Below, piece after piece: positions 53,141 to 61,663 of a stretch of DNA of 64,000 nt. How positions within the stretch are numbered: position 1 is the stretch's first letter; every line of letters begins with the position of its first letter. This DNA comes from AWTP1-13 sp963832445 (GTDB taxonomy: Bacteria; Pseudomonadota; Alphaproteobacteria; Rhizobiales; Hyphomicrobiaceae). The notes below the pieces were generated by a model that saw only the letters and a program-made list of their open reading frames with translations, did not search any database and had not been told where the DNA came from. Both the position numbers and the translations under genes were made by a program. The DNA lies in assembly GCA_963832445.1 (NCBI GenBank), contig CAWHUM010000025.1:1-64000 (forward strand). Reading direction: 5' to 3'.

Positions 53141-54406
53141 TCACGCGGGGTCGGGTGAGTGGCAGCAGGACTTGGCTTCAGCGACGCCGTACTCGTCGTT
53201 GCGCTTCACCCAATCCATGATCTCTTTCTCGTTGCGGCCCTTCGGCGTGATGTCGAGGTAGATGAACGCGCCGATCACCTCCTCGTTGCCGCGCGCGTAG
53301 CTCGAGTAGGTGTGGAACACCTCGCCGGCTTCGTTCTTGGCGAACACACTGAGGCCCGGGAGCTCATTGAAGCCCTGCGAGCCATCCATAAGCGTGAAGT
53401 TGTAGTCGATCTTGCCGGCCAGCTGCTCGTCGGTGAAAGACACGTGGTAGTCGAAGTTGAAGTCGCTGCCCCAGGAGGAGACCCACTTCGCCTTCCAGCC
53501 GAGCCGCTTCTTGTAGGCCAGCAGTTTGGGCAACGGCGCGCGCGATACGCGCACGTAGCTCACGTCGTGGTTCTCCAGGTGCACCAGCGCGCCTTCGGCG
53601 TGGTCGGCCTCCAGCGAGCAGCTGGCGCAGCCCATGTCGAGATCGTGCCGCCACATGAAGTGATGCACGATGAGCTGGCTGTTGCGGCCGAACAAGTCGG
53701 CCAAGGTCTGCTTGCCCTCGGTGGTGTCGAACACGTACTCCTTCTCGACCTTCACCCAAGGCAGCGTGCGGCGCTCGGCGGCGACCAAGTCGCGCATGCG
53801 GGTAAGCGCCTTCTCGTTCTTGAGGTGCGCCTTGCGGGCCTCGAGCCATTCGTCTCGGGATACGATCCTGCGGGGCGGCATGTCCCCTCCAGGCTTGTGA
53901 GGTCGCAACTTGGCGGTCGCGGCCTTGCCGGAAACGTCGGCGAGCCTGTCGAAGCTCTGCGACCAACCCTTCTCCATGCCGGCGAGCATGAGCGGTGCGG
54001 TCGGCGCGATGCCCACCGCCTTGGAGCGCACCGTGACCTTGGTCTTGCTGCCCTCCGCGGCGAAAGTGACCGTGGTGATCTCGTCGAGCGCCGCATGGCC
54101 CTCGGCGTCTGCCACGATGGAGGTGAAGACGATCCGCTCGGAGGGCACGAACTCGCGAAACGTACCGGTAAGCGGGTACACGGCGCCGTCAGGGGCGCGC
54201 ATGTGCACGAGGATCGCACCGCCGGGCCGGGCGTCCAGCTCGCAGACGGGGTTGGTGAAGCCCTTGGGGCCCCACCAGCGCGCGAAGTGCTCGGGCTCCG
54301 TCCACATGCGGAACACCAGTTCGCGCGGGGCATCGAAGGTACGCGTGATCACGACCTCCAGCTCGGGCCGCCTGGCGGCCGTTCGCTCGGCTTCAATGAT
54401 GCTCAT
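53141..54406 (-). CDS. SRPBCC (AHSA1) - DUF899 fusion protein
   Basis: One 421-residue frame holds two proteins that are usually separate. Residues 1-165 are an AHSA1-type SRPBCC domain (VVITRTFDAPRELVFRMWTE, PEHFARWWGPKGF, GWSQSFDRLADV). Residues about 178-421 are a DUF899 thioredoxin-like protein (MPPRRIVSRDEWLEARKAHL, RHDLDMGCASCSLEADH, YSSYARGNEEVIGAFIYLD). The joint reads KPGGDMPP, and the DNA there (GGAGGGGACATG) looks like a ribosome site and start codon, so DUF899 could also be made alone. The start overlaps the preceding SRPBCC gene by ATGA. Confidence 0.8.
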   Translation of the reverse strand: MSIIEAERTAARRPELEVVITRTFDAPRELVFRMWTEPEHFARWWGPKGFTNPVCELDARPGGAILVHMRAPDGAVYPLTGTFREFVPSERIVFTSIVADAEGHAALDEITTVTFAAEGSKTKVTVRSKAVGIAPTAPLMLAGMEKGWSQSFDRLADVSGKAATAKLRPHKPGGDMPPRRIVSRDEWLEARKAHLKNEKALTRMRDLVAAERRTLPWVKVEKEYVFDTTEGKQTLADLFGRNSQLIVHHFMWRHDLDMGCASCSLEADHAEGALVHLENHDVSYVRVSRAPLPKLLAYKKRLGWKAKWVSSWGSDFNFDYHVSFTDEQLAGKIDYNFTLMDGSQGFNELPGLSVFAKNEAGEVFHTYSSYARGNEEVIGAFIYLDITPKGRNEKEIMDWVKRNDEYGVAEAKSCCHSPDPA

Positions 54407-54909
54407 GGCTCTTCTCCTTGCGGCCCGTCGCCCCGAACCGCCGCTGCTTCCTTCAACATCCCAACGAGGCGGTCGAAGGTGCTGTTCCAGCCCCAGCTGT
54501 GCCCGTCGCGTTCCTCGGCCGACTGGAACGGGGCCTGGCGGAACGTCATGCGCGTTTTGCCCCCGTCCTCGACGAAGGTGACCGTGATCAGCGTCTCGAG
54601 GCCGCGCTCGCCCTCCTCGTCCCAGGCGAAGGTGAACACCAGCCGCTCCGGCGGGACCACCTCACGAAACGTGCCGCCCTGCCACAGCTCGGGCTTGCCC
54701 TCGGTGGACCTGAGGCACATGCGCCAGGCACCGCCGGGACGCGCATCAATCTCGACGTGGCGCGCCGGGTAGTTCACCGGGCCCCACCACTCGCGGGCGT
54801 GGTTCGGGTCGGTCCAGGCCGCGAACACGCGATTGCGCGGAGCATCGAACGTGCGCGTGATCACCAGCTCGCGCCGGCCGCTCAATAGGATTGCAGCTCC
54901 GCTCAGCAT
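54403..54909 (-). CDS. SRPBCC (AHSA1-type) domain protein
   Basis: A 168-residue START-like ligand-binding protein: ELVITRTFDAPRNRVFAAWT, DPNHAREWWGPVNYPARHVE, DARPGGAWRMCLRSTEGK and WNSTFDRLVGMLKEA. ATG 54909 has GAGG 9 bases upstream; GTG 54915 is an alternative. It overlaps the SRPBCC-DUF899 gene by 4 bases and starts 11 bases after DoxX. Confidence 0.87.
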   Translation of the reverse strand: MLSGAAILLSGRRELVITRTFDAPRNRVFAAWTDPNHAREWWGPVNYPARHVEIDARPGGAWRMCLRSTEGKPELWQGGTFREVVPPERLVFTFAWDEEGERGLETLITVTFVEDGGKTRMTFRQAPFQSAEERDGHSWGWNSTFDRLVGMLKEAAAVRGDGPQGEEP

Positions 54910-54920
54910 GTCCACCGACC

Positions 54921-55328
54921 TCAGCGGCTGAAGGGAATGAGCGCGCGCAGGCGCTCATCACGCAGGTAGAGCCCGCCCCAGATCATCAGGCCGAGATAGA
55001 CGCCGAACAGGATGTGGCTGAAGAGCGGGCTGCCGACACGCACGTGGGTGGCGATGGCGCCGCCCATGTAGGCAGTCAGCAGGATGGCACCGAGCACCGA
55101 CGTGCGCGGGATGGCGTAGAGGAGGGTGCAAATGAGCGTGATGACGCCGAGCGGTTGGGAAAGGTACGCCGGCAATCCCAGCTGTGCCGAGGTCTCCGTC
55201 ACCACGTCCAGGGGCACGAGCTTCATGGCTCCGTCCAGCAGCAGGAACACGATGACGGCGCCGCTCACAATCAACCCGATCCAGCGGGCGGTTCCGGATG
55301 CGGCCGGAGCGTGGGATACGGTCTGCAT
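54921..55328 (-). CDS. DoxX-like four-helix membrane protein
   Basis: A 135-residue integral membrane protein with four helices (WIGLIVSGAVIVFLLLDGAM, PLGVITLICTLLYAIP, TSVLGAILLTAYMGGAIATH, ILFGVYLGLMIWGGLYLRDE). GAMKLVPLDVVTETSAQLGL and GGAIATHVRVGSPLFSH are typical of the DoxX-like_2 group. ATG 55328 has AAAGGA upstream. It follows the deleted SRPBCC gene by 17 bases. Confidence 0.85.
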   Translation of the reverse strand: MQTVSHAPAASGTARWIGLIVSGAVIVFLLLDGAMKLVPLDVVTETSAQLGLPAYLSQPLGVITLICTLLYAIPRTSVLGAILLTAYMGGAIATHVRVGSPLFSHILFGVYLGLMIWGGLYLRDERLRALIPFSR

Positions 55329-55345
55329 GACGTCCTTTCCGTCCT

Positions 55346-55703
55346 TCAGGTTCTGGCAAGGTGATCGGCGAGCGCATCGAAGGTGCCGCCGAAACCCTGG
55401 CGCATGGAATTGAACATGCTTACGTAGCCGCTCCGGCGCGGCGATCTCGCGATAGACGAACTTGCCGTACATGGGCTTGCCGGCGCTGAACCGCATCACG
55501 TAGTGGAAGACGCCGCCGGGCCGCAGGTCGAACTTCAAGACATCGATCTTGCAGCCGCGGGGCCCCCACCACTGCGCCAAGCGCTCCTTCTCGGTCCAAG
55601 CCTTCCACACAAGATCGCGCGGCGCGTCGAACTCGCGTTCGATGACGAACTGTTGCTCCGCCGGCGCGGCGCTGCGCGCGCCTTGTGCCTGACCCGTGGG
55701 CAT
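55346..55703 (-). pseudogene. SRPBCC (AHSA1-type) gene with internal deletion
   Basis: The 5' part (ATG 55703, EQQFVIEREFDAPRDLVWKA, RLAQWWGPRGCKIDVLKFDL, FVYREIAAPERL) is a normal AHSA1 domain start. At about 55428-55435 it jumps to the family's C-terminus, which is found in another frame as SMFNSMRQGFGGTFDALADH ending at the stop at 55346. About 60 residues of the usual domain are missing and the join is out of frame. Translation from the original start would read on into the DoxX frame. It is probably non-functional, or an assembly collapse. Confidence 0.75.
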
Positions 55704-55742
55704 GACCTTCTCGCTCCTGGATGCCGTGACGCGCCTATGCCA

Positions 55743-56195
55743 TCACTTCTTTTTCTTCTCGGGCTTCTTTGCCGGCAGCGGCGCGTTCATCATCCAGCGA
55801 TGGCCGTAAGGATCGCTCAGCATGGCAAAGCGCGCGTTCCAAAACATGTCCTGCGGTTCCTGGATGTTGCGGCAGCCGGCCTCCACGGCGCGGCGGTAAG
55901 CCGCGTCGACGTCGGCGGGCTTGGTGTAGTGCAGGGCGACGGCGACCGGCGCCAGGTGCTTCGGGCCCGGCGGGTCGACCTTGCCATCCATCTGGTACTC
56001 CTCGAACCAATCGGACATCAGCACGCGGCCGCCGTTGATGGTGATGTCGGCGTGCATGAGCCGCTTGCCGTCTTCGGCCGGCATGCGCATGTTCTCCTTG
56101 GCGCCGAAGGCCTTCTTGTAGAACTCGAGCGCGGCGGCGGCGCCTTTGATGGTGAGGTAAGGTGTGACCGGCGGGATCTTGGCTGGGGCGGCCAT
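55743..56195 (-). CDS. VOC-family protein (glyoxalase/bleomycin-resistance-like)
   Basis: A 150-residue VOC protein: VTPYLTIKGAAAALEFYKKA, FGAKENMRMPAEDGKRLMHA, DITINGGRVLMSDWFEEY and MLSDPYGHRWMMNAPL with the usual metal-position Glu and His. The C-terminus ends in a Lys-rich KKPEKKKK tail. ATG 56195 has AAAGGA about 7 bases upstream. It sits between two SRPBCC genes in the ArsR-led run. Confidence 0.87.
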   Translation of the reverse strand: MAAPAKIPPVTPYLTIKGAAAALEFYKKAFGAKENMRMPAEDGKRLMHADITINGGRVLMSDWFEEYQMDGKVDPPGPKHLAPVAVALHYTKPADVDAAYRRAVEAGCRNIQEPQDMFWNARFAMLSDPYGHRWMMNAPLPAKKPEKKKK

Positions 56196-56245
56196 GGTAT
56201 TTCCTTTCGAAGTACTCAAGCGGGTTCCGCGAAGCGGCGCAGGGC

Positions 56246-56737
56246 TCACGCCATTGTCGCCAGGTGCTCGGCGAGACGGTCGAGGGTTTCGCCGGCGCCT
56301 CTCTCCATGCCCGTCGCGAGGCGAGCGTCACGCTCCTCTTTGCAGGCATGCAGGATCGTGCTGGTGAGAATGGTCATGCCGTCGTGCTCGGCAAACAGCA
56401 CCGTCACCAGCGCCTCATTGCTGGTAAACCCTGGCGTGACGTATTGTTCCGTGTATACGAGGCGTCCGGGGGGCAAAATCTCCCGGTAGACGCCCTGCAT
56501 GGTGTGGGTGACGCTGTCGGGGCCGCGCATGGTGTAGCGCCAGGCGCCGCCGACGCGCAGGTCGATCTCGCACACGGTCAGATCGAAGGTGCGGCAGCCG
56601 TACCAGCGCCTGACGTGCTCCGGCTTGGTCCAGGCCTTGAACACCAGCCGGCGCGGCGCATCGAATACGCGCGTCAGCACGATCTCCCGGTCGGACGGCA
56701 AGATAATCGTCATGCGATCGTCGGTGCGTGCAAGCAT
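56246..56737 (-). CDS. SRPBCC (AHSA1-type) domain protein
   Basis: A 163-residue SRPBCC protein: EIVLTRVFDAPRRLVFKAWT, KPEHVRRWYGCRTFDLTVCE, IDLRVGGAWRYTMRG and GAGETLDRLAEHLATM. ATG 56737 has AAGGGAAA upstream; ATG 56713 is an alternative. It starts 25 bases after arsR, the classic arsR-SRPBCC pair. Confidence 0.88.
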   Translation of the reverse strand: MLARTDDRMTIILPSDREIVLTRVFDAPRRLVFKAWTKPEHVRRWYGCRTFDLTVCEIDLRVGGAWRYTMRGPDSVTHTMQGVYREILPPGRLVYTEQYVTPGFTSNEALVTVLFAEHDGMTILTSTILHACKEERDARLATGMERGAGETLDRLAEHLATMA

Positions 56738-56762
56738 CGGGCTTTCCCTTCTTCTGCTTTGT

Positions 56763-57143
56763 CTAGCGGCGGGGGCGCGTGCGCGGCGCCGACCTGGTCC
56801 TGCGGCCCTGCGCCTTCTCGCTGGCTTTGAGTTCGCGCAGATAATCTTCCAGACGATCGAAGCTCTGCTCCCAGAAGCGGCGATAGGACTCGAGCCAGTC
56901 GGTCGCTTCCTTCATCGGCCCGGCCTCCAGGCGGCACGGCCGCCACTGCGCCTCACGGCCGCGCGCGACGAGGCCGGCGCGCTCCAGCACCTTCAGGTGC
57001 TTGGAGACGGCGGGCAGGCTCATGTCGAACGGCTGGGCCAGCTCGGACACGGAGGTCTCGCCGAGGGCGAGGCGCGCGAGGATCGCCCGGCGCGTGGGAT
57101 CGGCGAGTGCGGCGAAGGTCGTGCTGAGGTGGTCGGCGGGCAT
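56763..57143 (-). CDS. ArsR-family transcriptional repressor
   Basis: A 126-residue winged-helix repressor: TTFAALADPTRRAILARLAL, VSELAQPFDMSLPAVSKHLK, VLERAGLVARGREAQWRPC. It lacks the metal-binding Cys motif of ArsR/SmtB and belongs to the SdpR-like group that accompanies AHSA1 genes. A TAACCG-TT-CGGTTA palindrome lies 21 bases upstream of the ATG. It leads a 12-gene run to 50176, which it probably controls. Confidence 0.9.
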   Translation of the reverse strand: MPADHLSTTFAALADPTRRAILARLALGETSVSELAQPFDMSLPAVSKHLKVLERAGLVARGREAQWRPCRLEAGPMKEATDWLESYRRFWEQSFDRLEDYLRELKASEKAQGRRTRSAPRTRPRR

Positions 57144-57164
57144 CTTGTGAACCGCGTGGTTAAG

Positions 57165-57178
57165 TAACCGTTCGGTTA
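57165..57178. promoter_or_regulatory. ArsR operator palindrome
   Basis: TAACCGTTCGGTTA is a 6-base inverted repeat around a 2-base centre, embedded in the AT-rich GGTTAAGTAACC and GGTTAACTACC, 21 bases upstream of the arsR start. SdpR-like ArsR repressors bind AACC-N-GGTT type palindromes. Binding is inferred. Confidence 0.55.
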
Positions 57179-57255
57179 ACTACCGGCGATGCTCTCGCGA
57201 GTCAAGCGGCAATGCCGGTGCGGCGCGCGGTCGCGTTCGGGCCTGAGCTGTGGGG

Positions 57256-58554
57256 CTACCCCGCGGGCGCCGGCGCGCGAAGCGCCAGAGCCACGGCGGC
57301 GCACACGGCGGCGATGCCGAAGGATGCCAGCAGCCACGGCGCCCAGATGCTGAAGCCGGAAGCGGCGAGCAGCGCGCTGGCGGCGAAAGTCGCGTAGAGA
57401 TGACCCTGCGTTCGACCGGGCACGGCGGCAATCGCTCTCAGAACGAAGAGGCCTAGGGCCAATAGCAGCAACACACCGACGGCGCCGGTTTCGTACCACA
57501 CCTGCAAATAAGCGTTGTGACTGTGCGATACCAAGGGCTGGTACTTGGTGCCCGACGCGCGCGGCTTGTTCTGATTGTGCGGATCATTGAGCGCGCGCGC
57601 GGTCGCGACACCCGTGCCCAGCAGCGGTGCACGGCCGATCTGCTCGGCGGTGTAGCCCCAGATGACGACCCGATGCTGCGCACTCGCGGGCAGCCAGGAT
57701 GCCTGGTAGAGCTGGGCGCTGAAGGCGAGCGTCGCTGCCGGAATGACGAGCAAGACGGCCGCGACCCAACCCACCCGCGTCACCCGCGTCACAAGCCGCG
57801 GATAGAGCAGGTAGATGCCGAAAGCGAGGGCGGCGCCGACGAACGCAATCTTCGACGTGCCATGCACGGAGCGAAATACCGCGGCTACGCTCGGAGCCAG
57901 TGCGATCAGCAGCCAAATCCTTTGCCGCGGCGAGGAGGCGAACCGGTCCACCAACAGCACGGCAGGCCAGAACAGCACGGTGAGTATGCTGATGCTCCTG
58001 TTCATGAGATAGGCAGGGATGGCAACGGAGCCGTCTTGCGCCAGTTCCATGTGATGCCGGTTCGGCGCGAATGCCGGCACGTAAGCCATGAGCAACCGTT
58101 GCAAGGCGCGGCTGCTGACGGCCTCGATGCACAGCACAAGGCCGGCCAGCGCAATGCCTACCACGAGGCCGACGGCGACCGCGCGCAGCACGCCAGGGTC
58201 GCTTCCATCGAGAGCGTTGAGCGTCAGGTAAAGAATACCGGTAATGACTATCAGTAGGCCAACCGACCGCACGGCGTCCGCCGGGCTCAGCGACCAAGTG
58301 CAATTGATGACAAGATAGATATCGATCAATACCAGAGTAACGATGGTCGCCGACGGCGCCGGCAGCGGCAGCTGCCGCTGCGTTGCCAAATTCCAGCCGA
58401 GCAGAGCAGCCGTCGAGGAAACCAGAACGACGGGCGCGGCCATCGGGAACAGGATCAGCAGCAATGTGGAGCTGGCGCCGGCGACGAACCAGGCGCGGCT
58501 CACCCACACTCCAAGTTCGCTCGACCCCACGGAACAAGGCGGTGCTGCATTCAT
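57256..58554 (-). CDS. O-antigen ligase/polymerase-family membrane protein
   Basis: A 432-residue membrane protein with about 10-12 helices and the Wzy_C signature SHSHNAYLQVWYETGAVGVL in a periplasmic loop. It is likely an O-antigen ligase or polysaccharide polymerase. ATG 58554 (MNAAPPCSVGSSELGVWVSR) is preferred, with GAGG upstream, although the open frame extends further. No other polysaccharide genes are adjacent. Confidence 0.82.
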   Translation of the reverse strand: MNAAPPCSVGSSELGVWVSRAWFVAGASSTLLLILFPMAAPVVLVSSTAALLGWNLATQRQLPLPAPSATIVTLVLIDIYLVINCTWSLSPADAVRSVGLLIVITGILYLTLNALDGSDPGVLRAVAVGLVVGIALAGLVLCIEAVSSRALQRLLMAYVPAFAPNRHHMELAQDGSVAIPAYLMNRSISILTVLFWPAVLLVDRFASSPRQRIWLLIALAPSVAAVFRSVHGTSKIAFVGAALAFGIYLLYPRLVTRVTRVGWVAAVLLVIPAATLAFSAQLYQASWLPASAQHRVVIWGYTAEQIGRAPLLGTGVATARALNDPHNQNKPRASGTKYQPLVSHSHNAYLQVWYETGAVGVLLLLALGLFVLRAIAAVPGRTQGHLYATFAASALLAASGFSIWAPWLLASFGIAAVCAAVALALRAPAPAG

Positions 58555-58840
58555 TGCGACAGTGCCTCTAGCAAGCCGCCCAGCAATTTCAGCCAGGACC
58601 GCTTGGGCGCCGATCATTATCACAGAAAGGGCGTAGGCATGTGCATAGGCGAAGAGCGCTGCAAGCGCGATCCTGTGCGGGACACAAATTGCCACAATCG
58701 AACAAGTGTGGCGAACGCGGCACCCATGCGGACGCGGCCACGTCTATCAACGCCACCAGCTATCTGGGCGGCAAGACGAGGGCTCTTCTCCAGGGCTAAT
58801 ATGACGCGCCGGCTACAGCGACCGCTCCAGTGGATGCGGC

Positions 58841-59877
58841 CTAGCCTGCCTGCTGCCGCCGCACGATGGCCGCGCCGTCGGCGAGCGCCTTGAGCTTGGC
58901 GAAAGCCAGATTCGCGCGGCAGATATTTCATGCCGCAGTCGGGGGCGGGGATCAGCTTGTCGGCGGCAACGTGCTTCAGGCCGGCGCGAATGCGCTCCGC
59001 CACGACTTGCGGCGTCTCGGCTTTCTTGTCGGCAAGGTCGAGCACGCCGAGCAGGATTTTCTTGCCCGCCAGATCCTTCAGCACGCCGAGGTCGAGCTTG
59101 GGCTGCGCCGCCTCGATGGAGATCTGCTCGGCTGTGGTGTCGGCGAGCTGCGGCAGGAACGAGTAGCCGACCGGCTTGGTCTCGCCGGGCACCAGCGCCG
59201 CGTAGCCGAAGCACAGGTGCACGATGGTCGGCACCTTGATGCCCTCGAGCGCGCGGTTGATGGCTTTGACCGCGATGCGCTTGGCGGCGTCGGGATCGTT
59301 GCGCAGCCAGGGCTCGTCGAGCTGGATGATGTCGGCGCCGGCGGCGACCAGGTCGCGCGCCTCGGCGTTCACGGCCACCGCGTAGTCCATCACCATCTCG
59401 TCGGCGTCCTTGTAGAACTCGTTGATGGCCTGCTGGCTCATGGTGAAAGGGCCGGGCAGCGTGATCTTGGCGGTGCGGTCGGTGTTGGCGCGCAGGAACC
59501 GCATGTCGCGCACCTCGACCGGTCCTCGTGCGCTTGATCTTGGAGACGACGCGCGGCACCGGCGTCTCGTGGCCGGAGCGGGCCTTCACCTGGCCGGGCT
59601 TGTCGGTGTCGATGCCTTCGAGCGCGGTGGCGAAGCGGTTGGAGTAGCTCTCGCGGCGGATCTCGCCGTCGGTGATGATGTCGATGCCGGCGCGCTCCAT
59701 GTCGCGGATGGCGACGATCGTTGCATCGTCCTGGGCCTGCTCCAGCCAGGGCTCGGGCACGCGCCAGATGTTCATGCGCACGCGCGGCACGCTCTTCGAC
59801 AGCATCTCGCGGTTCACCAGCCAGTCGGGCTGCGGATAGCTGCCGACGACGGTGGTAGGGAACAGGGTCTGGGCCAT
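58841..59877 (-). pseudogene. MetE-like cobalamin-independent methyltransferase (COG0620 type), two frameshifts
   Basis: From ATG 59877 (MAQTLFPTTVVGSYPQPDWL) the protein reads as a single-domain MetE C-terminal-like enzyme through GIDIITDGEIRRESYSNRFA. The frame slips near 59523 to VEVRDMRFLRANTDRTAKIT and continues through DIIQLDEPWLRNDPDAAKRI, VHLCFGYAALVPGE with the zinc-ligand Cys, and PAPDCGMKYLPR with the second Cys. A second slip near 58930 leads to LAFAKLKALADGAAIVRRQQ and the stop at 58841. Two extra bases would explain both. The corrected length is about 345 residues. Such proteins demethylate or methylate small molecules; it follows an ABC importer operon. Confidence 0.8.
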
Positions 59878-59908
59878 GGCGTTCACTTTCGATTTCTTGC
59901 GCATTTCT

Positions 59909-60030
59909 CCCTCTCCCCGTCCTTACGGGGAGAGGGTCGGGGTGAGGGGCGGCTCCAAGTCTCAGTGCGAAGTCTGTGTCCGCCCCTCACCCTGACCCTC
60001 TCCCCACGCTGAAGAAGCGTGGGGAGAGGG
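59909..60030. repeat. REP/BIME-like palindromic repeat, copy B
   Basis: Two hairpins: CCCTCTCCCCG with CGGGGAGAGGG around TCCTTA, and CTCCCCACGCTGAA with AGCGTGGGGAG. The halves also pair with each other through GGGTGAGGGGC and GCCCCTCACCC. It lies between the permease gene (60034) and the MetE-like gene. Same family as copies A and C. Confidence 0.85.
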
Positions 60031-60033
60031 AAT

Positions 60034-60846
60034 TCATGCTGCCGCCGGCGCGGCTGCCATCGTCGGCGGGCGTGTCGGCACTCCGCGTTCGCGCCGGCCG
60101 GCGGTCTGCCAGCCGAGCGTGCGCCGCTCCACCCAGCGCGCCAGCGCATCGAACAGCACCGACAGCACCAGGATCATGAGGATGGCGGCGAATACGCGCG
60201 GGCTGTCGAGCACGGTGCGGTACTTGCTCACCAGATAGCCGATGCCGGCGGCGGCGGTGAGCATCTCGGAGACGACAACGCCGATGATTGCCAGCGCGCC
60301 GCCGAGGCGCAAGCCCGACAGCACGGTCGGGATCGAGGCCGGGATGATCACCCGCACGATCTGCTGCGGCAGGGAGGCGCCCATGCTGCGGGCGGCCAGG
60401 AGAAAGTTCTGGTCGATGGTCTGGATGCCGGCGGCGGTGGAGAGCATGACCGGGAAGAAGCCGTAGACGCCAGCGAAGGCGATCTTGGATTCCGAGCCGA
60501 CGCCGAGCCAGGCGGTGAAGATCGGATAGAGGATGACGATGGGCACGGCGTAGAGGCTCGAGAACACGGGGAGCAGCAGGTTGCGCAGCGCGGCAAGGCC
60601 GCCGACCAGCGCGCCCACCAGGATGCCGGCGCCGCAGGCGATCAGCATGGCCAGCGCCACCTCGTAGAGCGTGACCAGCAAGGCGTGGGCGTACTCCTCC
60701 CAGTTCTGGATGAGCACGGTCAGCGTCTTCGACAGCGACGGCAGGAACAGCTCGGCCAGCAGGCCCATGCGCGGCACGACCTCCCACAGCACCAGGATCA
60801 GCACCAGGATCAGGCGGCGGACGGTGGCGGGTGAAGGTCGTCGCAT
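60034..60846 (-). CDS. ABC transporter permease 2, NitT/TauT type
   Basis: A 270-residue inner-membrane permease with about six helices. The EAA loop is FLLAARSMGASLPQQIVRVI. VVPRMGLLAELFLPSLSKTL is the usual start, and the C-terminal tail is proline-rich. It begins 9 bases after the ATPase stop. It differs clearly from permease 1 of the same operon, so the transporter may be a heterodimer. Confidence 0.88.
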   Translation of the reverse strand: MRRPSPATVRRLILVLILVLWEVVPRMGLLAELFLPSLSKTLTVLIQNWEEYAHALLVTLYEVALAMLIACGAGILVGALVGGLAALRNLLLPVFSSLYAVPIVILYPIFTAWLGVGSESKIAFAGVYGFFPVMLSTAAGIQTIDQNFLLAARSMGASLPQQIVRVIIPASIPTVLSGLRLGGALAIIGVVVSEMLTAAAGIGYLVSKYRTVLDSPRVFAAILMILVLSVLFDALARWVERRTLGWQTAGRRERGVPTRPPTMAAAPAAA

Positions 60847-60855
60847 GGATTTGCC

Positions 60856-61663
60856 TCACGCCGCCTTGCGGATCTGCTGCCAGATGCGCTCGCGCAGACG
60901 ACCGAACACATCGGTGGCCATCATCTCGTAGGTGCGGGGCCGCGGCAGGGTGATGTCGATGCGGTCGATGATGCGCCCCGGTCGCGCCGACATGACCAGC
61001 ACCTCGTCGGCCAGATAGACGGCCTCGGTCAGGCTGTGGGTGACGAACACCACGGTCTTGGCCGTCTGCTCCCAGATGCGCAGCAGCTCATGCCCCATGG
61101 TCATGCGCGTCTGCTCATCGAGAGCGGCGAAGGGCTCGTCCATCAACAAAACCGGGCGGGTCCTGCACCAGGCCGCGGGCGATGGAGACGCGCTGCTTCA
61201 TGCCGCCGGACAATTCGTGCGGATAGCGGCTGCCGAAGCCCTGCAGGCCGACCAGGTTGAGCATGGCGTTGGCGCGTTTCTGGCGCTCTTCGCGCGGGGC
61301 GCGGCGGATGCTCAAGGGAAACTCGATGTTGTCGAGCGCGGTGAGCCAGGGAAACAGGCTGGCCTCCTGGAACACGACGCCGACGCGGTCGGGATCGGGG
61401 TCGGTGATGGGCTGGCCGGCGCACAGAATGGTGCCCGAGGTCTGGTGCCGGAGACCTGCCATCATCATCAGCAGCGAGGTCTTGCCGCAGCCGCTGGGGC
61501 CGACGATGACGACGAAGCGGCCGGCGCCGACGGTGAGCGAGATGTCCTCCAGCGCCGGCACCTGGCCTTCGCGACCCTCGTAGATATGGCTGAGCCCGGC
61601 CACCTCGATGGCCGCCGCCCGGGTCTGGGCGTGCAGCTCCTTCACGTCCGCCAGGTGCTGCAT
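60856..61663 (-). pseudogene. ABC transporter ATP-binding protein, frameshifted
   Basis: From ATG 61663 (GGAGG site upstream) the frame encodes Walker A GPSGCGKTSLL, the Q-loop VFQEASLFPWL and the signature LSGGMKQRVSIARGL, then slips near 61153 in CCCGCCCGGTTTTG. The adjacent frame resumes at once with the Walker B LLMDEPFAALDEQTRM and the switch His in VTHSLTEAVYL, to 60856. One extra base explains it. The start overlaps permease 1 by 22 bases. An ABC importer with a broken ATPase would be inactive, so sequence error should be considered first. Confidence 0.85.
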
